DNA from: Actinernus sp. WN-2022
Taxonomy: Eukaryota > Cnidaria > Anthozoa > Actiniaria > Actinernidae
Assembly: GCA_030867875.1 (NCBI GenBank)
Contig: JAOWCC010000286.1
Span: 1,736,001 to 1,800,000, forward strand
Reading direction: 5' to 3'
DNA: 64,000 nt
Of the stretch, positions 53,215-62,405 are shown piece after piece (positions within the stretch are counted from its first letter, which is position 1; every line of letters starts with the position of its first letter). Under the pieces are notes generated by a model, which ran no database searches, was not told the DNA's origin, and saw only the letters and a program-made list of their open reading frames with translations. A program made the position numbers and the translations under genes.

Positions 53215-53970
53215 ATGGATCGAGCACTCTACATCTCATCTGTGGATCGAGTGAAAGTCGGGGTCTCTCGTCCTAATAGCTTTACAATCAAGTACGTTCC
53301 TACCTTACAACTTTCACCTAACATGAGGCACTCATTAGCACTCGATAAACTTTCTATGACATACTCCTGGCACAACATCACCCCTGCGTATCAAAACAAC
53401 AATGTGAAATACAGCTCCGATGGCAATAACTGGACGACGGTGAACTTTCCGAATGGTATGTATTCATACGATGGCTTGAACGACTACCTACATCAGACTA
53501 TGAAGCGCAATAGCCACGATCCGAAGAAAATTTCCATTATCTTTGTCCTAACGAGTTACAAAGTGGTGATCGAGCTCGTTGGTAGTTATCAAATAGATCT
53601 TCGAGGAACGAAATTCTGCGAACTCCTAGGATTCGAGCCAAAGATCGTAACCAAAACCGAGTACGGAACGAAACTACCCAACATCACCAACTCAATCGAT
53701 TCTCTCCACATAAGAACCACTGCCATTTCAGATTCTCTGGTGAGCGGTGTGTCCGGCAATACGATCGCCGTCATCCCAACGGACAATCTTCAACGCTCTT
53801 ACCCATTCTCGGTCGAGCCTAAGCGGGCACTCTTTACACCTCTGACGTCGAATAGCATCAGTCACATGAGCTTTTTCGTAACCGACGCCCTTAATAGACC
53901 CGTAGACCTCAACGACATTGACTGGCATATGACGCTAATCTTACGAAGCGAAAAATTATCTCAACCTTAA
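53215..53970 (+). CDS. Penton-like minor capsid protein (single jelly roll)
   Basis: 251 residues, beta-rich. It starts with a substrate-like MDRALYISSVDRVKVG and ends with DLNDIDWHMTLILRSE, the terminal signature of Polinton penton proteins (INDIDWHxTL). Position between the upstream structural ORF and the major capsid gene supports this. Pentamers would close the capsid vertices. The ATG is 12 nt after the previous stop and is preceded by AATATAGGCACT. Confidence 0.85.
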   Translation: MDRALYISSVDRVKVGVSRPNSFTIKYVPTLQLSPNMRHSLALDKLSMTYSWHNITPAYQNNNVKYSSDGNNWTTVNFPNGMYSYDGLNDYLHQTMKRNSHDPKKISIIFVLTSYKVVIELVGSYQIDLRGTKFCELLGFEPKIVTKTEYGTKLPNITNSIDSLHIRTTAISDSLVSGVSGNTIAVIPTDNLQRSYPFSVEPKRALFTPLTSNSISHMSFFVTDALNRPVDLNDIDWHMTLILRSEKLSQP

Positions 53971-53977
53971 TATAGAG

Positions 53978-54289
53978 ATGCCTTACTATAACGAATACAA
54001 GAGGCGCTACGACCCTGAAGCGGGAAAGTTCATCTATAGACACGTTCACGGCGAAGGTCTGTTTGATTCACTGAAAAGTTTTGGTCGGCGCGCTTTGGGT
54101 AAAGCAGCTAAGTCCACAGTCAAGTCCGCAACCCAAGCGCTTATAACCCGAACACCCGTGACCCAAGCGCCTTCGCAGACACCCGATGGTGGAGCTAAGA
54201 TCGTTGAGCTTCTACGAGGCCCTGCAACATCACAGTTGACTACGGCGGATCGGATCAATCGCTTGCTGGAGGGTGGAAGAGTTTTTTAG
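53978..54289 (+). CDS. Small basic virion-associated protein
   Basis: 103 residues. The N-terminus is Tyr/Arg-rich (MPYYNEYKRRYDPEAGKFIY), followed by GEGLFDSLKSFGRRALGKAA, an amphipathic Gly/Lys segment like those of adenovirus pVI/pX-type peptides. Starts 8 nt after the penton stop, with TAATATAGAG abutting the ATG. Probable minor capsid/core peptide and protease substrate; inferred. Confidence 0.6.
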   Translation: MPYYNEYKRRYDPEAGKFIYRHVHGEGLFDSLKSFGRRALGKAAKSTVKSATQALITRTPVTQAPSQTPDGGAKIVELLRGPATSQLTTADRINRLLEGGRVF

Positions 54290-54319
54290 TTCGTACATAT
54301 ATATAGCGATAGCATAAGC

Positions 54320-55600
54320 ATGGAATCGTATAGAAATCCAAAGTACGTTGAGAGATATGAGGATGTGGTCTTCGATTTGGAAACCCCACTCGTTTCAGTC
54401 GTCGCTAACAACGCGCATCAGAAAAAAGAGGGCTATCGGTTCGTTGCCGATAATAGCGGAGAGATAAGCCCTTTCGATTGGTACAATGCCCGCTTCGCAA
54501 TTGATTTCAAAGTGGTGAAGCTGGCTGATGGTAGCGACATAGCCGTCGATGACCATAACGGCATAGTAAACGGCTCACACAGTTTTGTCAACGAGTTATC
54601 TGTCAAAGGAAACGGAATGCAGCTGTACGATTGTCAATTGGCCAACCACGCCGTGAACGTGAAGAACCTTTTAGAGTATAGTCGGGGGTACGTAGAGACA
54701 ACTGGTACGAACGCATTCTTTTACTTGGATACCAGTCGCCACGCCGAAGAACGAAGGGCGCAAGCTAACTATAATAAAGGGTTTGCCATGCGGAAGGGCG
54801 TGTTGGGCGTATCAGCCACGGTGAACACCGAAATCCCACTCAACCGTTATGCCTTCTTTGATGCGCTCGAGGATCAGCTGCTCCCCAACATGAAGATGGA
54901 GCTTGGTGTGGTGCTTGAGAGCGATGCCAACTTGATATGGAAGGCTGCGGACAACTGCCGCGTAGTCGTCACGAAGTTCCAACTGTGGGTCCCACGACTA
55001 GTCTTCAACGCGGCTGGCACCAGCATTTACACGAGTCAGTTTCTGAAACCGCATAAGTGGTCCTACCTTCGGGAAATGATTGAGCGCTCGAACTCTTCTC
55101 GTCAACAAACTGGAGCGTTCAAGATCACGTCTGGTATTAATCGCCCGCGACACGTGTTCGTATGGATTGCTAACGATGCCACTCAGGACAGTCAAACAGC
55201 TAACCCCTTCTTGTACAACACATTTTCCGTGGTGGATGCCAAGACTCTCTCTAGTTGTCACCTAGAGGTTGGAAATGGAAATCAGTACCCCGAATACGAG
55301 TACACCCCATCAACCGATATGTCGAGAGTGTTCCGCGACGTCCTGAAGTACAGTTACGACATAAACAATTACGCTGGTGGAACGCTACTGACGCGGTCAA
55401 ATTTCGGGACCATCTTTCCCGTATTATATTTCGACCTCCGCCACCAGAAGCCAGATCTAAAAGACGGCACAACCAAGTTGACGTTCAAGTACAAGCTTTC
55501 GGCGGGAACCAACGCAGACTACAGCGTATACGCCCTCGTCCTTTATAGTCAGGACGTCGAACTCCTGCAATCTAGTGGCAAGTTGCTAGTTCGGGCATAA
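54320..55600 (+). CDS. Major capsid protein (double jelly roll, hexon-like)
   Basis: 426 residues, uninterrupted, beta-rich. Typical features for the Polinton capsid family: an N-terminal DLETPLVSVVANNAHQ, GFAMRKGVLGVSATV in the middle, RPRHVFVWIANDATQDSQTA and NPFLYNTFSVVDAKTLSSCH at ~290-330. The length is within the usual 400-650 range. It would trimerise into pseudo-hexameric capsomers. TATATATAGCGATAGC precedes the ATG by 8 nt. In contrast to element 1 the gene is intact. Confidence 0.88.
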   Translation: MESYRNPKYVERYEDVVFDLETPLVSVVANNAHQKKEGYRFVADNSGEISPFDWYNARFAIDFKVVKLADGSDIAVDDHNGIVNGSHSFVNELSVKGNGMQLYDCQLANHAVNVKNLLEYSRGYVETTGTNAFFYLDTSRHAEERRAQANYNKGFAMRKGVLGVSATVNTEIPLNRYAFFDALEDQLLPNMKMELGVVLESDANLIWKAADNCRVVVTKFQLWVPRLVFNAAGTSIYTSQFLKPHKWSYLREMIERSNSSRQQTGAFKITSGINRPRHVFVWIANDATQDSQTANPFLYNTFSVVDAKTLSSCHLEVGNGNQYPEYEYTPSTDMSRVFRDVLKYSYDINNYAGGTLLTRSNFGTIFPVLYFDLRHQKPDLKDGTTKLTFKYKLSAGTNADYSVYALVLYSQDVELLQSSGKLLVRA

Positions 55601-55623
55601 ATTGTTTTTCTATAAGTATAGTC

Positions 55624-56349
55624 ATGGCATACATTGGGTACAACATCAGTTTATCTCCTGGCCAGAAGGAAAGAATTGCTAAGGCCTATCAGAACCGAGC
55701 CCCGGTCACGATTCGTTTGGCACACGAGCAGCTCTCGGGTTCTGATACGGTCCTGTTGACGCAACGACAAGTGACTCGGCTTGAGAAAGCCAAGCGATTG
55801 GGCAAGGGGGCTCAGATCGATATTAGCACGACTCAGATCCGTCAACAGACGGGAGGTTTCCTGGGAGCGCTACTCCCAACCTTGGCTCGTGCTCTTCCGT
55901 GGCTCACCAAAGCGGCTGTCCCACTAGCTACCGGCGCTCTCTCTGGATTGGCTAGTTGGGGAGTCAATAAAGCACTCCCAAAGGGGGGTGGGCTATTCTC
56001 GGTCCCCAACGCAAAGGTAGACAAACTCATCGAGTACCAACATTACCTCACCACGAAGCAGAAGGAAAAAATCCTCCAAGCTCTGCAGGCCGGTTCTGGA
56101 GTACAGGTTCAGCTCACCAAGAAACAACGGGGTGGGTTCCTAGGCACATTGCTGGCAAGTATCGGCATCCCCTTGGTCCTCAAAGCGCTAACGGGGCGAG
56201 GTCTTCAGGTGGATCCCGCATCTCTGGCTAGCGCTCGACCTACTTACTTATCTCCACCGCAGAAGGGCGGTAAAAAAAGTGGGTGTGGATTGATCCTAGG
56301 CAAAAACAGTCCGTTCAACAGCATTCCGATCTTGGGAGATATCCTCTAA
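55624..56349 (+). CDS. Minor virion protein with two LL/GGFLG hydrophobic repeats
   Basis: 241 residues with an internal duplication: LSPGQKERIAKAYQNRAPVT...GGFLGALLPTLARAL in the first half and LTTKQKEKILQALQAGSGVQ...GGFLGTLLASIGIPLVLKA in the second. The hydrophobic GGFLGxLL segments are membrane-active-like, resembling lytic minor capsid proteins (pVI-like). The end (SPFNSIPILGDIL) overlaps the protease frame. A7 at 56272-56278 lies near the 3' end and may be a frameshift site into the protease. Confidence 0.6.
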   Translation: MAYIGYNISLSPGQKERIAKAYQNRAPVTIRLAHEQLSGSDTVLLTQRQVTRLEKAKRLGKGAQIDISTTQIRQQTGGFLGALLPTLARALPWLTKAAVPLATGALSGLASWGVNKALPKGGGLFSVPNAKVDKLIEYQHYLTTKQKEKILQALQAGSGVQVQLTKKQRGGFLGTLLASIGIPLVLKALTGRGLQVDPASLASARPTYLSPPQKGGKKSGCGLILGKNSPFNSIPILGDIL

Positions 56350-56804
56350 CCAATCTTGATTTATATAGGCTCGTAGACGCGTACAAAATTAAAAACTTTC
56401 GGGGCGTGTTCAGCAGGGATAGCTTACCCGACAAAAGACATGCGCGAGAATGTGGGATCGTGAATCTTGATGCGGCAAGTGGTCCTGGGACACACTGGGT
56501 ATGTTATCGTATCGTTAAAGGAAGCCCCGCCGAGTATTTCGACTCGTTTGGGCTCGACATGCCAGAGGAGGTAAGTGAGTACCTTGGGCCTTCAGTGCTC
56601 TATAGTGGCGACGAGCTCCAAGAGCGCTCTTCCGTGTTGTGTGGGTGGTGGTGTTTGTACTATCTCATAGAGCGGCAGAAAGGTACGCACCTGCTTGAGG
56701 TGATTCACAAAGACAACCATGCCTTCATCAAAAACTACTTTGGATTTAAAAAAATTTTTTTTTTTTTTTTCATATATAATATAGGATGGCTTCGTACTGT
56801 GTGA
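56274..56804 (+). CDS. Adenain-like maturation protease, no AUG
   Basis: The -1 frame relative to the upstream ORF opens right after a TAA at 56271-56273. No in-frame ATG precedes the conserved N-terminal segment (LTNLDLYRLVDAYKIKNFRG). Catalytic motifs are intact: His in GPGTHWVCYR, Asp in EYFDSFGLD, Cys in SSVLCGWWCLYYLIE. Expression must use a near-cognate codon (GTG at 56283 is the first), slippage at the A7 tract, or splicing. The C-terminus runs through a poly-A/poly-T tract (56747-56770) and overlaps the next gene by 19 nt. It matures capsid proteins. Confidence 0.85.
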   Translation, partial: KKWVWIDPRQKQSVQQHSDLGRYPLTNLDLYRLVDAYKIKNFRGVFSRDSLPDKRHARECGIVNLDAASGPGTHWVCYRIVKGSPAEYFDSFGLDMPEEVSEYLGPSVLYSGDELQERSSVLCGWWCLYYLIERQKGTHLLEVIHKDNHAFIKNYFGFKKIFFFFFIYNIGWLRTV

Positions 56805-57481
56805 AGGAAAGGAAACGAACTCGATCCGTTCCGGGGTCCGAGACCTTGGTGACCACTAAAACTGGTCGGACAAGAATGCAATCTGTTTGTGCAAGCTGTG
56901 GAGCGGCGAAGTCTAGGTTTGTCTCCACGAAAGCCGGTGGCGACCTTGGAGCGGAACTTTTCGAGGCTGGTACGAAAGCTCTCTGGCAAATGGGGAAAGC
57001 GGGGATCAGGAGTGACGCGGCAAAGAATATGGCTTCAAACTACATCAAAGGAATGGCAGGCCAGTTGATTGATCAGGGCGTCTCCCAGACCTTGGACAAG
57101 CTGGGCAGCGGGGTCGACATCCACAAACAGATTCTTAAAATAGCACCAAAGAAGGGATTCGTGCTCCCGGGGCACAACTACACCGGGCCTGGCAATCCTC
57201 TGGAGAAGCAAGTTCGGTGGGCGCCCGACGGTACCATCCTCGAGGTTTTTCAACCACCTACGGGTAAGACTGATGCGGTCGCTATGCAACACGATGTTGA
57301 TTACAGTGTTTGTGATAACGGCGCCAACAAGCTCGCTTGCAAACACGCGGCCGATCGCAAAATGGTCAAGGCCTTAGATGCCATCCCTTGGAAAGAGCGA
57401 CAATGGGGACATGCCCTTGCCCGAAACACGATTCAATCCAAACAGAAGTTGGGGTTGGGGTTTTTTAAAAAAAGGTTATAG
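56786..57481 (+). CDS. Phospholipase A2-like virion protein
   Basis: 231 residues. Near ~130-180 there is GHNYTGPGNPL (calcium-loop type) followed by DAVAMQHDVDYSVC, with the His-Asp pair of the parvovirus VP1 phospholipase A2 fold (YxGPGNxL ... DxxAxxHDxxY). Such domains breach endosomal membranes during entry in parvoviruses; presence in adintovirus-like elements fits an entry role, inferred. An N-terminal Cys pair (CASCGAAKSR) may bind metal. TATATAATATAGG precedes the ATG. The frame ends ...FFKKRL just past the sequence TTTTTTAAAAAAAGG. Confidence 0.75.
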   Translation: MASYCVKERKRTRSVPGSETLVTTKTGRTRMQSVCASCGAAKSRFVSTKAGGDLGAELFEAGTKALWQMGKAGIRSDAAKNMASNYIKGMAGQLIDQGVSQTLDKLGSGVDIHKQILKIAPKKGFVLPGHNYTGPGNPLEKQVRWAPDGTILEVFQPPTGKTDAVAMQHDVDYSVCDNGANKLACKHAADRKMVKALDAIPWKERQWGHALARNTIQSKQKLGLGFFKKRL

Positions 57482-58479
57482 ATCTGGGTGCGACATATTA
57501 CGGTCCAAGAGGTTATTGGAAAGGGGTGACCGCAATTGGTAAGCTCGCCGATGCTGCTAAGGTACCAAAAGATGCAGCTAAGAGTTGGTTGGAGAAACAA
57601 GCACTATGGCAAATATACTTACCACCGCCACGACATATCCCAAGACCTCATTGGACCGTATCGAAACCTAACGAGGTCCATCAAGCTGATTTGATCTTCT
57701 TACCTCACGATCGACCTGGCCGTGGACGAAAGCTATATAAGTATGCTTTAGTGGTAATCGATGTGGCTTCTAGATATAAAGAGGCCGAGCCTTTGTCCTC
57801 GAAAGATAGCGGTGAGGTGGCTGCAGCCTTTGAGCGAATCTACAAACGGAGTCCACTAGAATGGCCAAAGTTATTGCAGGTCGATCCTGGTAGAGAATTC
57901 ATGGGGTATATGTCTGAAACCTTAAAACTACATGGTACGAAAGTTCAACGAGGCGAGGCCGGTAATCATAGGGCACAAAGTTTTGTCGAACGAGCAAATA
58001 GAACTCTAGCCGAGAGATTGTTTGGGTATCAGTATGCACAAGAGATGGTACTTACTTCGGAAGGATCAGATGAGCGTAGTAGAGAATGGGTAGTTCGTTT
58101 ACCAATGGTTATCAAAGCCATGAACAGTGAGGTGACTCGACTGACAGGAAAAGAGCCTTCGAATTCCGTAGTGACGCAACAAGTAGATCTGAAGACTCCT
58201 ACGTATTCGCGCACCGTTGGATTGAGAGAAGAGCGCCTACCATTCGACGTTCTAGTTCGATATCTCTATGCACCAGGAGAATTGGAAGGTGGAACTAAAC
58301 GAGCGACTGATCCTGTATGGAGTTTACAGACATATTATATTTCTCGAAGTGTGGTATCATCGAATCAACCTGTTCTATACTATTTAGGAAAAGATGCACC
58401 AAAGCGAGGGTTCGTTCGTGAAGAGATACAAGTGATACCACCAGATACAGAACTACCACCAAAAGGTATTCTAAGATAG
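57469..58479 (+). CDS. Retroviral-type integrase (DDE), no AUG
   Basis: The frame opens after TAA at 57466-57468, in the -1 frame of the phospholipase ORF. It encodes the full conserved N-terminus (YYGPRGYWKGVTAIGKLADA, WLEKQ) and the catalytic core: Asp in HQADLIFLP, Asp in LLQVDPGREF and Glu in SFVERANRTLAE. The chromodomain-like C-terminus seen in some elements is not obvious. No ATG occurs before the core. CTG at 57484, right after TTATAGAT and followed by G, or GTG at 57526, are the possible starts; slippage at A7 or splicing (TTATAG acceptor) are alternatives. Ends convergent with PolB, overlapping by 9 nt. Confidence 0.9.
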   Translation, partial: KKVIDLGATYYGPRGYWKGVTAIGKLADAAKVPKDAAKSWLEKQALWQIYLPPPRHIPRPHWTVSKPNEVHQADLIFLPHDRPGRGRKLYKYALVVIDVASRYKEAEPLSSKDSGEVAAAFERIYKRSPLEWPKLLQVDPGREFMGYMSETLKLHGTKVQRGEAGNHRAQSFVERANRTLAERLFGYQYAQEMVLTSEGSDERSREWVVRLPMVIKAMNSEVTRLTGKEPSNSVVTQQVDLKTPTYSRTVGLREERLPFDVLVRYLYAPGELEGGTKRATDPVWSLQTYYISRSVVSSNQPVLYYLGKDAPKRGFVREEIQVIPPDTELPPKGILR

Positions 58480-61400
58480 AAGCAAGTCACGAATAAAGTC
58501 GTCCATATCTTCATCCTCTGTAATGACGTTTTTACGATTGTAGGATAGTGTATCGATTGCGTTCGATATTATATTGCTAATAAAATCGGCTACTTCTTCA
58601 TTATCTGGAAAAAAGTCTCCATGACCGTAGGCTATCGTATCTATTCCGTTCGCTAAAATACATCTCTTACTATCGAATGGTGATAGAGATACTTTATTCA
58701 TATGTATGCCATACATTCTATGACCTTCACTTCGAAGCATATCCATACCATAGCGGAACGCTTTCTTGTCTAGTAAGCACTCCTTGTATTGTTCATGTCG
58801 AATACGATGTTTCACAACTGCCTTCTTCGTACCTTTAGCTTTCCGAATCTCCCCACCATCTACTTTCAAGATCGAGTAGAGCTTTGATCGTAGTCCAACG
58901 TATTCAACAATGGGAATACCTCCACATTCGTCTTTCATTTTACCAAGTACTTTCTTGTTGGATACGTTGTATGATGGATGGTCTTTACTGTAGTTGCTCG
59001 TATCGTAGAAACGTTTATTAGCTTTCATGTCTGCATAGATATCCTCAGTTTCGATGTGTAGCAATAGGCTATCGGTATCTGTATATAGTAGATTACAACG
59101 TTGTCCATACTGCCGATTGAGCTCGTTGTAGTAGAAGTCATACATTAAACGTTTTGAGAGATCTAGAATCGACATTCCAACATATACTGGACGGTTCAGT
59201 AGTAACTTGCTTTTGTAATTATGTACGGCGGCTAGATCATTGTCAAAGATCGTAGAGCGAGCATAACTAGGTTTATTCAAGAGACGTTGTAGTCTGATTC
59301 CTTCTGAGGAGCGAATTAGTTTGATATCTACACGCTTTCGTAGATTCTCCATTGTCTTACCAAATACACTATTGTTCATTAATTTGTAGAGTTCCTGCTC
59401 GAATGGGCTCTTCGCTTGTTTTCGTAATTCTGTATTCATTCGTATGTATGGCTCCATCCATGGTGATTGATCGAATCGTAGTACTCTATGGATCTTTTTC
59501 AAACGTATGCCAAGAGATAGATATAGTTGTAGATTGCGGTAGTGGAGCACGTATCGTTCTTTGTTATACAAGTTAGGTACAAGCTTTTCCACTTTCAAGG
59601 ATCCATTTCCTTCGTATAGCTCCTCGAATAGATTTGTCTGATACTCTGAGAACCAAGCTTTATTCACTTGCATTCTTTCAGGAGCTAACGGATAGCTGTT
59701 ATGCATATCATGAAGTTCTCGAGGGTATTCAAGGTCAACTTCGAGGATGTAACCTACATCGGAATCGGTTGCAAGAATGGTGATTTGCTCTTCCGTTGGT
59801 GTACACCATTCAAAGCCCCCCGTTGGTAGTGGCTGACTCATCGCCCATCCATATAGGTTGTTGGCATCAAGATAGAGTATATAGCTATTTGGCTTATCGG
59901 GGTCGAAATCGGGCACGTTTGGATTGTTTGCCTTGGCCTTGCGTTGAGACACCATGGATATGCCGCCACGTAAACCTTTCTCAATGAATAGATGCATGTC
60001 GTAGTCGGTTAATAGTTCAAGCTCCGCTCCGGTCTTCTTTAACAACGCATCCCACGATAGACCAGGACTCGTATAGTAGTGAGCTGGATCTAATCCGTAG
60101 TTTTGCATACATGTTGCACGAAAGGTCTCAAATACATCTGCTAGAAGAAGTACGTCAGTTTGGAGGTAAAGATCGTGGTAGTCACCTAATGTCTTACAAT
60201 CAAATACGTTCCAAACTTCTAATGCATGTTCATAATCTTCATCGGATATATCCTCTAGGCTTAGCTTGCTATAGAATGATTCTTTCGGTGGAAGAGAAGT
60301 CTCAGTGAATCTATCCCAAGAGTCCATGTACTCATATGGATAAACGCCTTTGCGTAGTAGCAACTTGTTTTTCTCTGGGTCTGGTGTATGCTTCGAAGTT
60401 TGTTGAAAGGTGTCTGGGGTAGAACTTGCTACCAACTTGTCAAGAGAGGATGGTAGAAATTGTATGCTATCGATGAACCGTAGGTTGCCAAGTGAGAATG
60501 AAATGTATTTCTCCATATTATTTGGAATGCAAGAGATATCGCCCTCTGTCTTGGAAATAGATTGCATCAGTAGGTGAGAATCGTATCCACGTAGATTGTG
60601 GAATACAACTGGGATGATAGGTGAGATACGTAATTTGAGATTACATACCTTATGTGCTGCGCCTCGGAACTCACCTGAGATATGACAGTGGTCGCGTACT
60701 CTATCGTTGTCCAATAAAGGCTTCTCACAAATATGACAAATCGTTGCTTGATCAAAATACCTCTTGTTTTCCCGCGACATACATAGTGGTTTGGCTACTA
60801 TGTCTTTGATCTTTCTTTCTTCATCTTGTAAACATAATAGAAATCGTTCGATCGTATCTATACCTCGATATAACACTGGTGGTTCGCTATAGCCATCGGA
60901 ACGTACGATGATGTAGGAAAATCCGCAAGGGATATGTTCTTCTGTTTTCAACGTATTACTTTTCGTTGGGTCTTGGGCACGTACTTCGATCTTGGTGGTC
61001 AAAGCCTCAAGGTCTGCATAGATGACATAGGGAACTTTGAGCTGCTTGTGTACGTTCTGAAATGATAGTTTGTTTTTTTCCTCGGTAGGCATTTCAATTC
61101 GAATGGCTCTGTCATCAACACTATTGCACTCTGGAATGTGCTTTTCGAGGAGAGCTTCAGTGGTGTATCCATGTAAGCAACGCTCACAGAAGTGTTTCCT
61201 ATGTTCGTACTTCGTTTGATCGAATAGAAGTTTGTTGAAATCCTTGATCCAACAGTAGTGTTGCCGACCACTCTTTGGGCACTCTATTAGCAGTAGGTTA
61301 GCGCGCTCTAAGAAGGTCTCCTTCGAGATGTGGTGTACGATCATACACTTTTCCTTATTGTCCCAACCAAAAACATTGATGGAGATTTCGTTCTGCTTCT

Positions 61401-62049
61401 CGAAGCGGGGAATTTGCGAGATTGGTGTTGACGAGTCATCTACCTTATCGAAGTTAAACCCATCATCCTCTTGATACTTTGATGTCCTTTCGGGATGTTG
61501 TTTGATCTTACACTTCCAAGCGCGCATTGACCAACGAAAGCAACGGTTGTCATAGTTCCTTACATTGATCACAGCTTTCTTATTTGCAATTTCTTTGGGT
61601 AGTGGTAAGTGTGAATTTCCACGTAGTGGCTGGTATCGGGCAATGTTCAACCATAGAATGTTGACTTTATCTACGACCCAGTTTGATCCTCGACTGATCC
61701 ACTTCTCAATGTAGTTATAGATCTGAGCATGTGCTTCTACTATTACTCCACGGATTCCAGCATCGTTGGTCAAAACGGCTTGCAAACTACGAAAGGTGAC
61801 TATCTCGTATACTGGACCCTCAGGTTTGTCAAGCCGGAGCGTGATGTTCAAAGCTAGCTGAACCTTAAGGCTATGGAGGTCTTGGAGCTCTTCCTCTATC
61901 TTTTCAGTAGTCTGCTTTCGTACGCCGGTTAGGAAGGCGGCTGGATCTGCTCCTAGGGGGTGGTCATCCGGAATGTCGATCTTCCATCCACGTAAATATC
62001 CCTTGATGGTCCTTGGTGCTCGTCTGAACGTTAGTATATGTTCAGCCAT
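58471..62049 (-). CDS. polB: Protein-primed DNA polymerase B, complete
   Basis: About 1192 residues from the ATG at 62049 (MAEHILTFRRAPRTIKGYLR). The frame is open further upstream only through a GTG. N-terminal ~280 residues are variable. Then follow a Cys/His knuckle (CERCLHGYTTEALLEKHIPEC-like at ~300), exonuclease I with YADLEAL, a Cys/His endonuclease-VII-like DHCHISGEFRGAAHKVCN, exonuclease II RGYDSHLL, polymerase motif A LDANNLYGWAM (~735), motif B KLMNNSVFGKTMENLRKR (~905) and motif C LYTDTDSLL (~1000). Replicates the element. TATTATATCATACC precedes the ATG, and CTCTAATAGG lies 32 nt upstream. Confidence 0.95.
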   Translation of the reverse strand: MAEHILTFRRAPRTIKGYLRGWKIDIPDDHPLGADPAAFLTGVRKQTTEKIEEELQDLHSLKVQLALNITLRLDKPEGPVYEIVTFRSLQAVLTNDAGIRGVIVEAHAQIYNYIEKWISRGSNWVVDKVNILWLNIARYQPLRGNSHLPLPKEIANKKAVINVRNYDNRCFRWSMRAWKCKIKQHPERTSKYQEDDGFNFDKVDDSSTPISQIPRFEKQNEISINVFGWDNKEKCMIVHHISKETFLERANLLLIECPKSGRQHYCWIKDFNKLLFDQTKYEHRKHFCERCLHGYTTEALLEKHIPECNSVDDRAIRIEMPTEEKNKLSFQNVHKQLKVPYVIYADLEALTTKIEVRAQDPTKSNTLKTEEHIPCGFSYIIVRSDGYSEPPVLYRGIDTIERFLLCLQDEERKIKDIVAKPLCMSRENKRYFDQATICHICEKPLLDNDRVRDHCHISGEFRGAAHKVCNLKLRISPIIPVVFHNLRGYDSHLLMQSISKTEGDISCIPNNMEKYISFSLGNLRFIDSIQFLPSSLDKLVASSTPDTFQQTSKHTPDPEKNKLLLRKGVYPYEYMDSWDRFTETSLPPKESFYSKLSLEDISDEDYEHALEVWNVFDCKTLGDYHDLYLQTDVLLLADVFETFRATCMQNYGLDPAHYYTSPGLSWDALLKKTGAELELLTDYDMHLFIEKGLRGGISMVSQRKAKANNPNVPDFDPDKPNSYILYLDANNLYGWAMSQPLPTGGFEWCTPTEEQITILATDSDVGYILEVDLEYPRELHDMHNSYPLAPERMQVNKAWFSEYQTNLFEELYEGNGSLKVEKLVPNLYNKERYVLHYRNLQLYLSLGIRLKKIHRVLRFDQSPWMEPYIRMNTELRKQAKSPFEQELYKLMNNSVFGKTMENLRKRVDIKLIRSSEGIRLQRLLNKPSYARSTIFDNDLAAVHNYKSKLLLNRPVYVGMSILDLSKRLMYDFYYNELNRQYGQRCNLLYTDTDSLLLHIETEDIYADMKANKRFYDTSNYSKDHPSYNVSNKKVLGKMKDECGGIPIVEYVGLRSKLYSILKVDGGEIRKAKGTKKAVVKHRIRHEQYKECLLDKKAFRYGMDMLRSEGHRMYGIHMNKVSLSPFDSKRCILANGIDTIAYGHGDFFPDNEEVADFISNIISNAIDTLSYNRKNVITEDEDMDDFIRDLLLS

Positions 62050-62080
62050 GGTATGATATAATAAACTTGTAGCCACACTC

Positions 62081-62345
62081 CTCTAATAGGGCTGTGAAAT
62101 GTAATACCTTGATCTAATATGGTATAGAAGTATGAGTAGTAAATAACGATTACGATAATATATGTTATAATACCTAGTAATCACACTCCTCTAATAGGGT
62201 TTTGAAATGTAATACCTTGATCTAATATGGTGTAGAAATATGATGGATGGACTATAATAGTAAATAATGATTATGACAATATATGTTATAATACCTAATA
62301 GCAACACTCCTCTAATAGGGTGTTAGAATACAATAAATTCACTAT
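62081..62345. repeat. Subterminal repeats around CTCTAATAGG, right end
   Basis: Three diverged ~110-bp units with CTCTAATAGG (62081, 62189 and 62310), AAATGTAATACCTTGATCTA and ATATGTTATAATACCTA. A fourth CTCTAATAGG lies in the terminal repeat (62466), with complements at 48133 (and a one-mismatch copy near 48253) at the left end and at 50438 between divergent genes. Confidence 0.75.
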
Positions 62346-62405
62346 AAACCAAGTGTTCGAACAAATGTTAATATATGCTTAGCCATGATATAATACCTAT
62401 AACTA

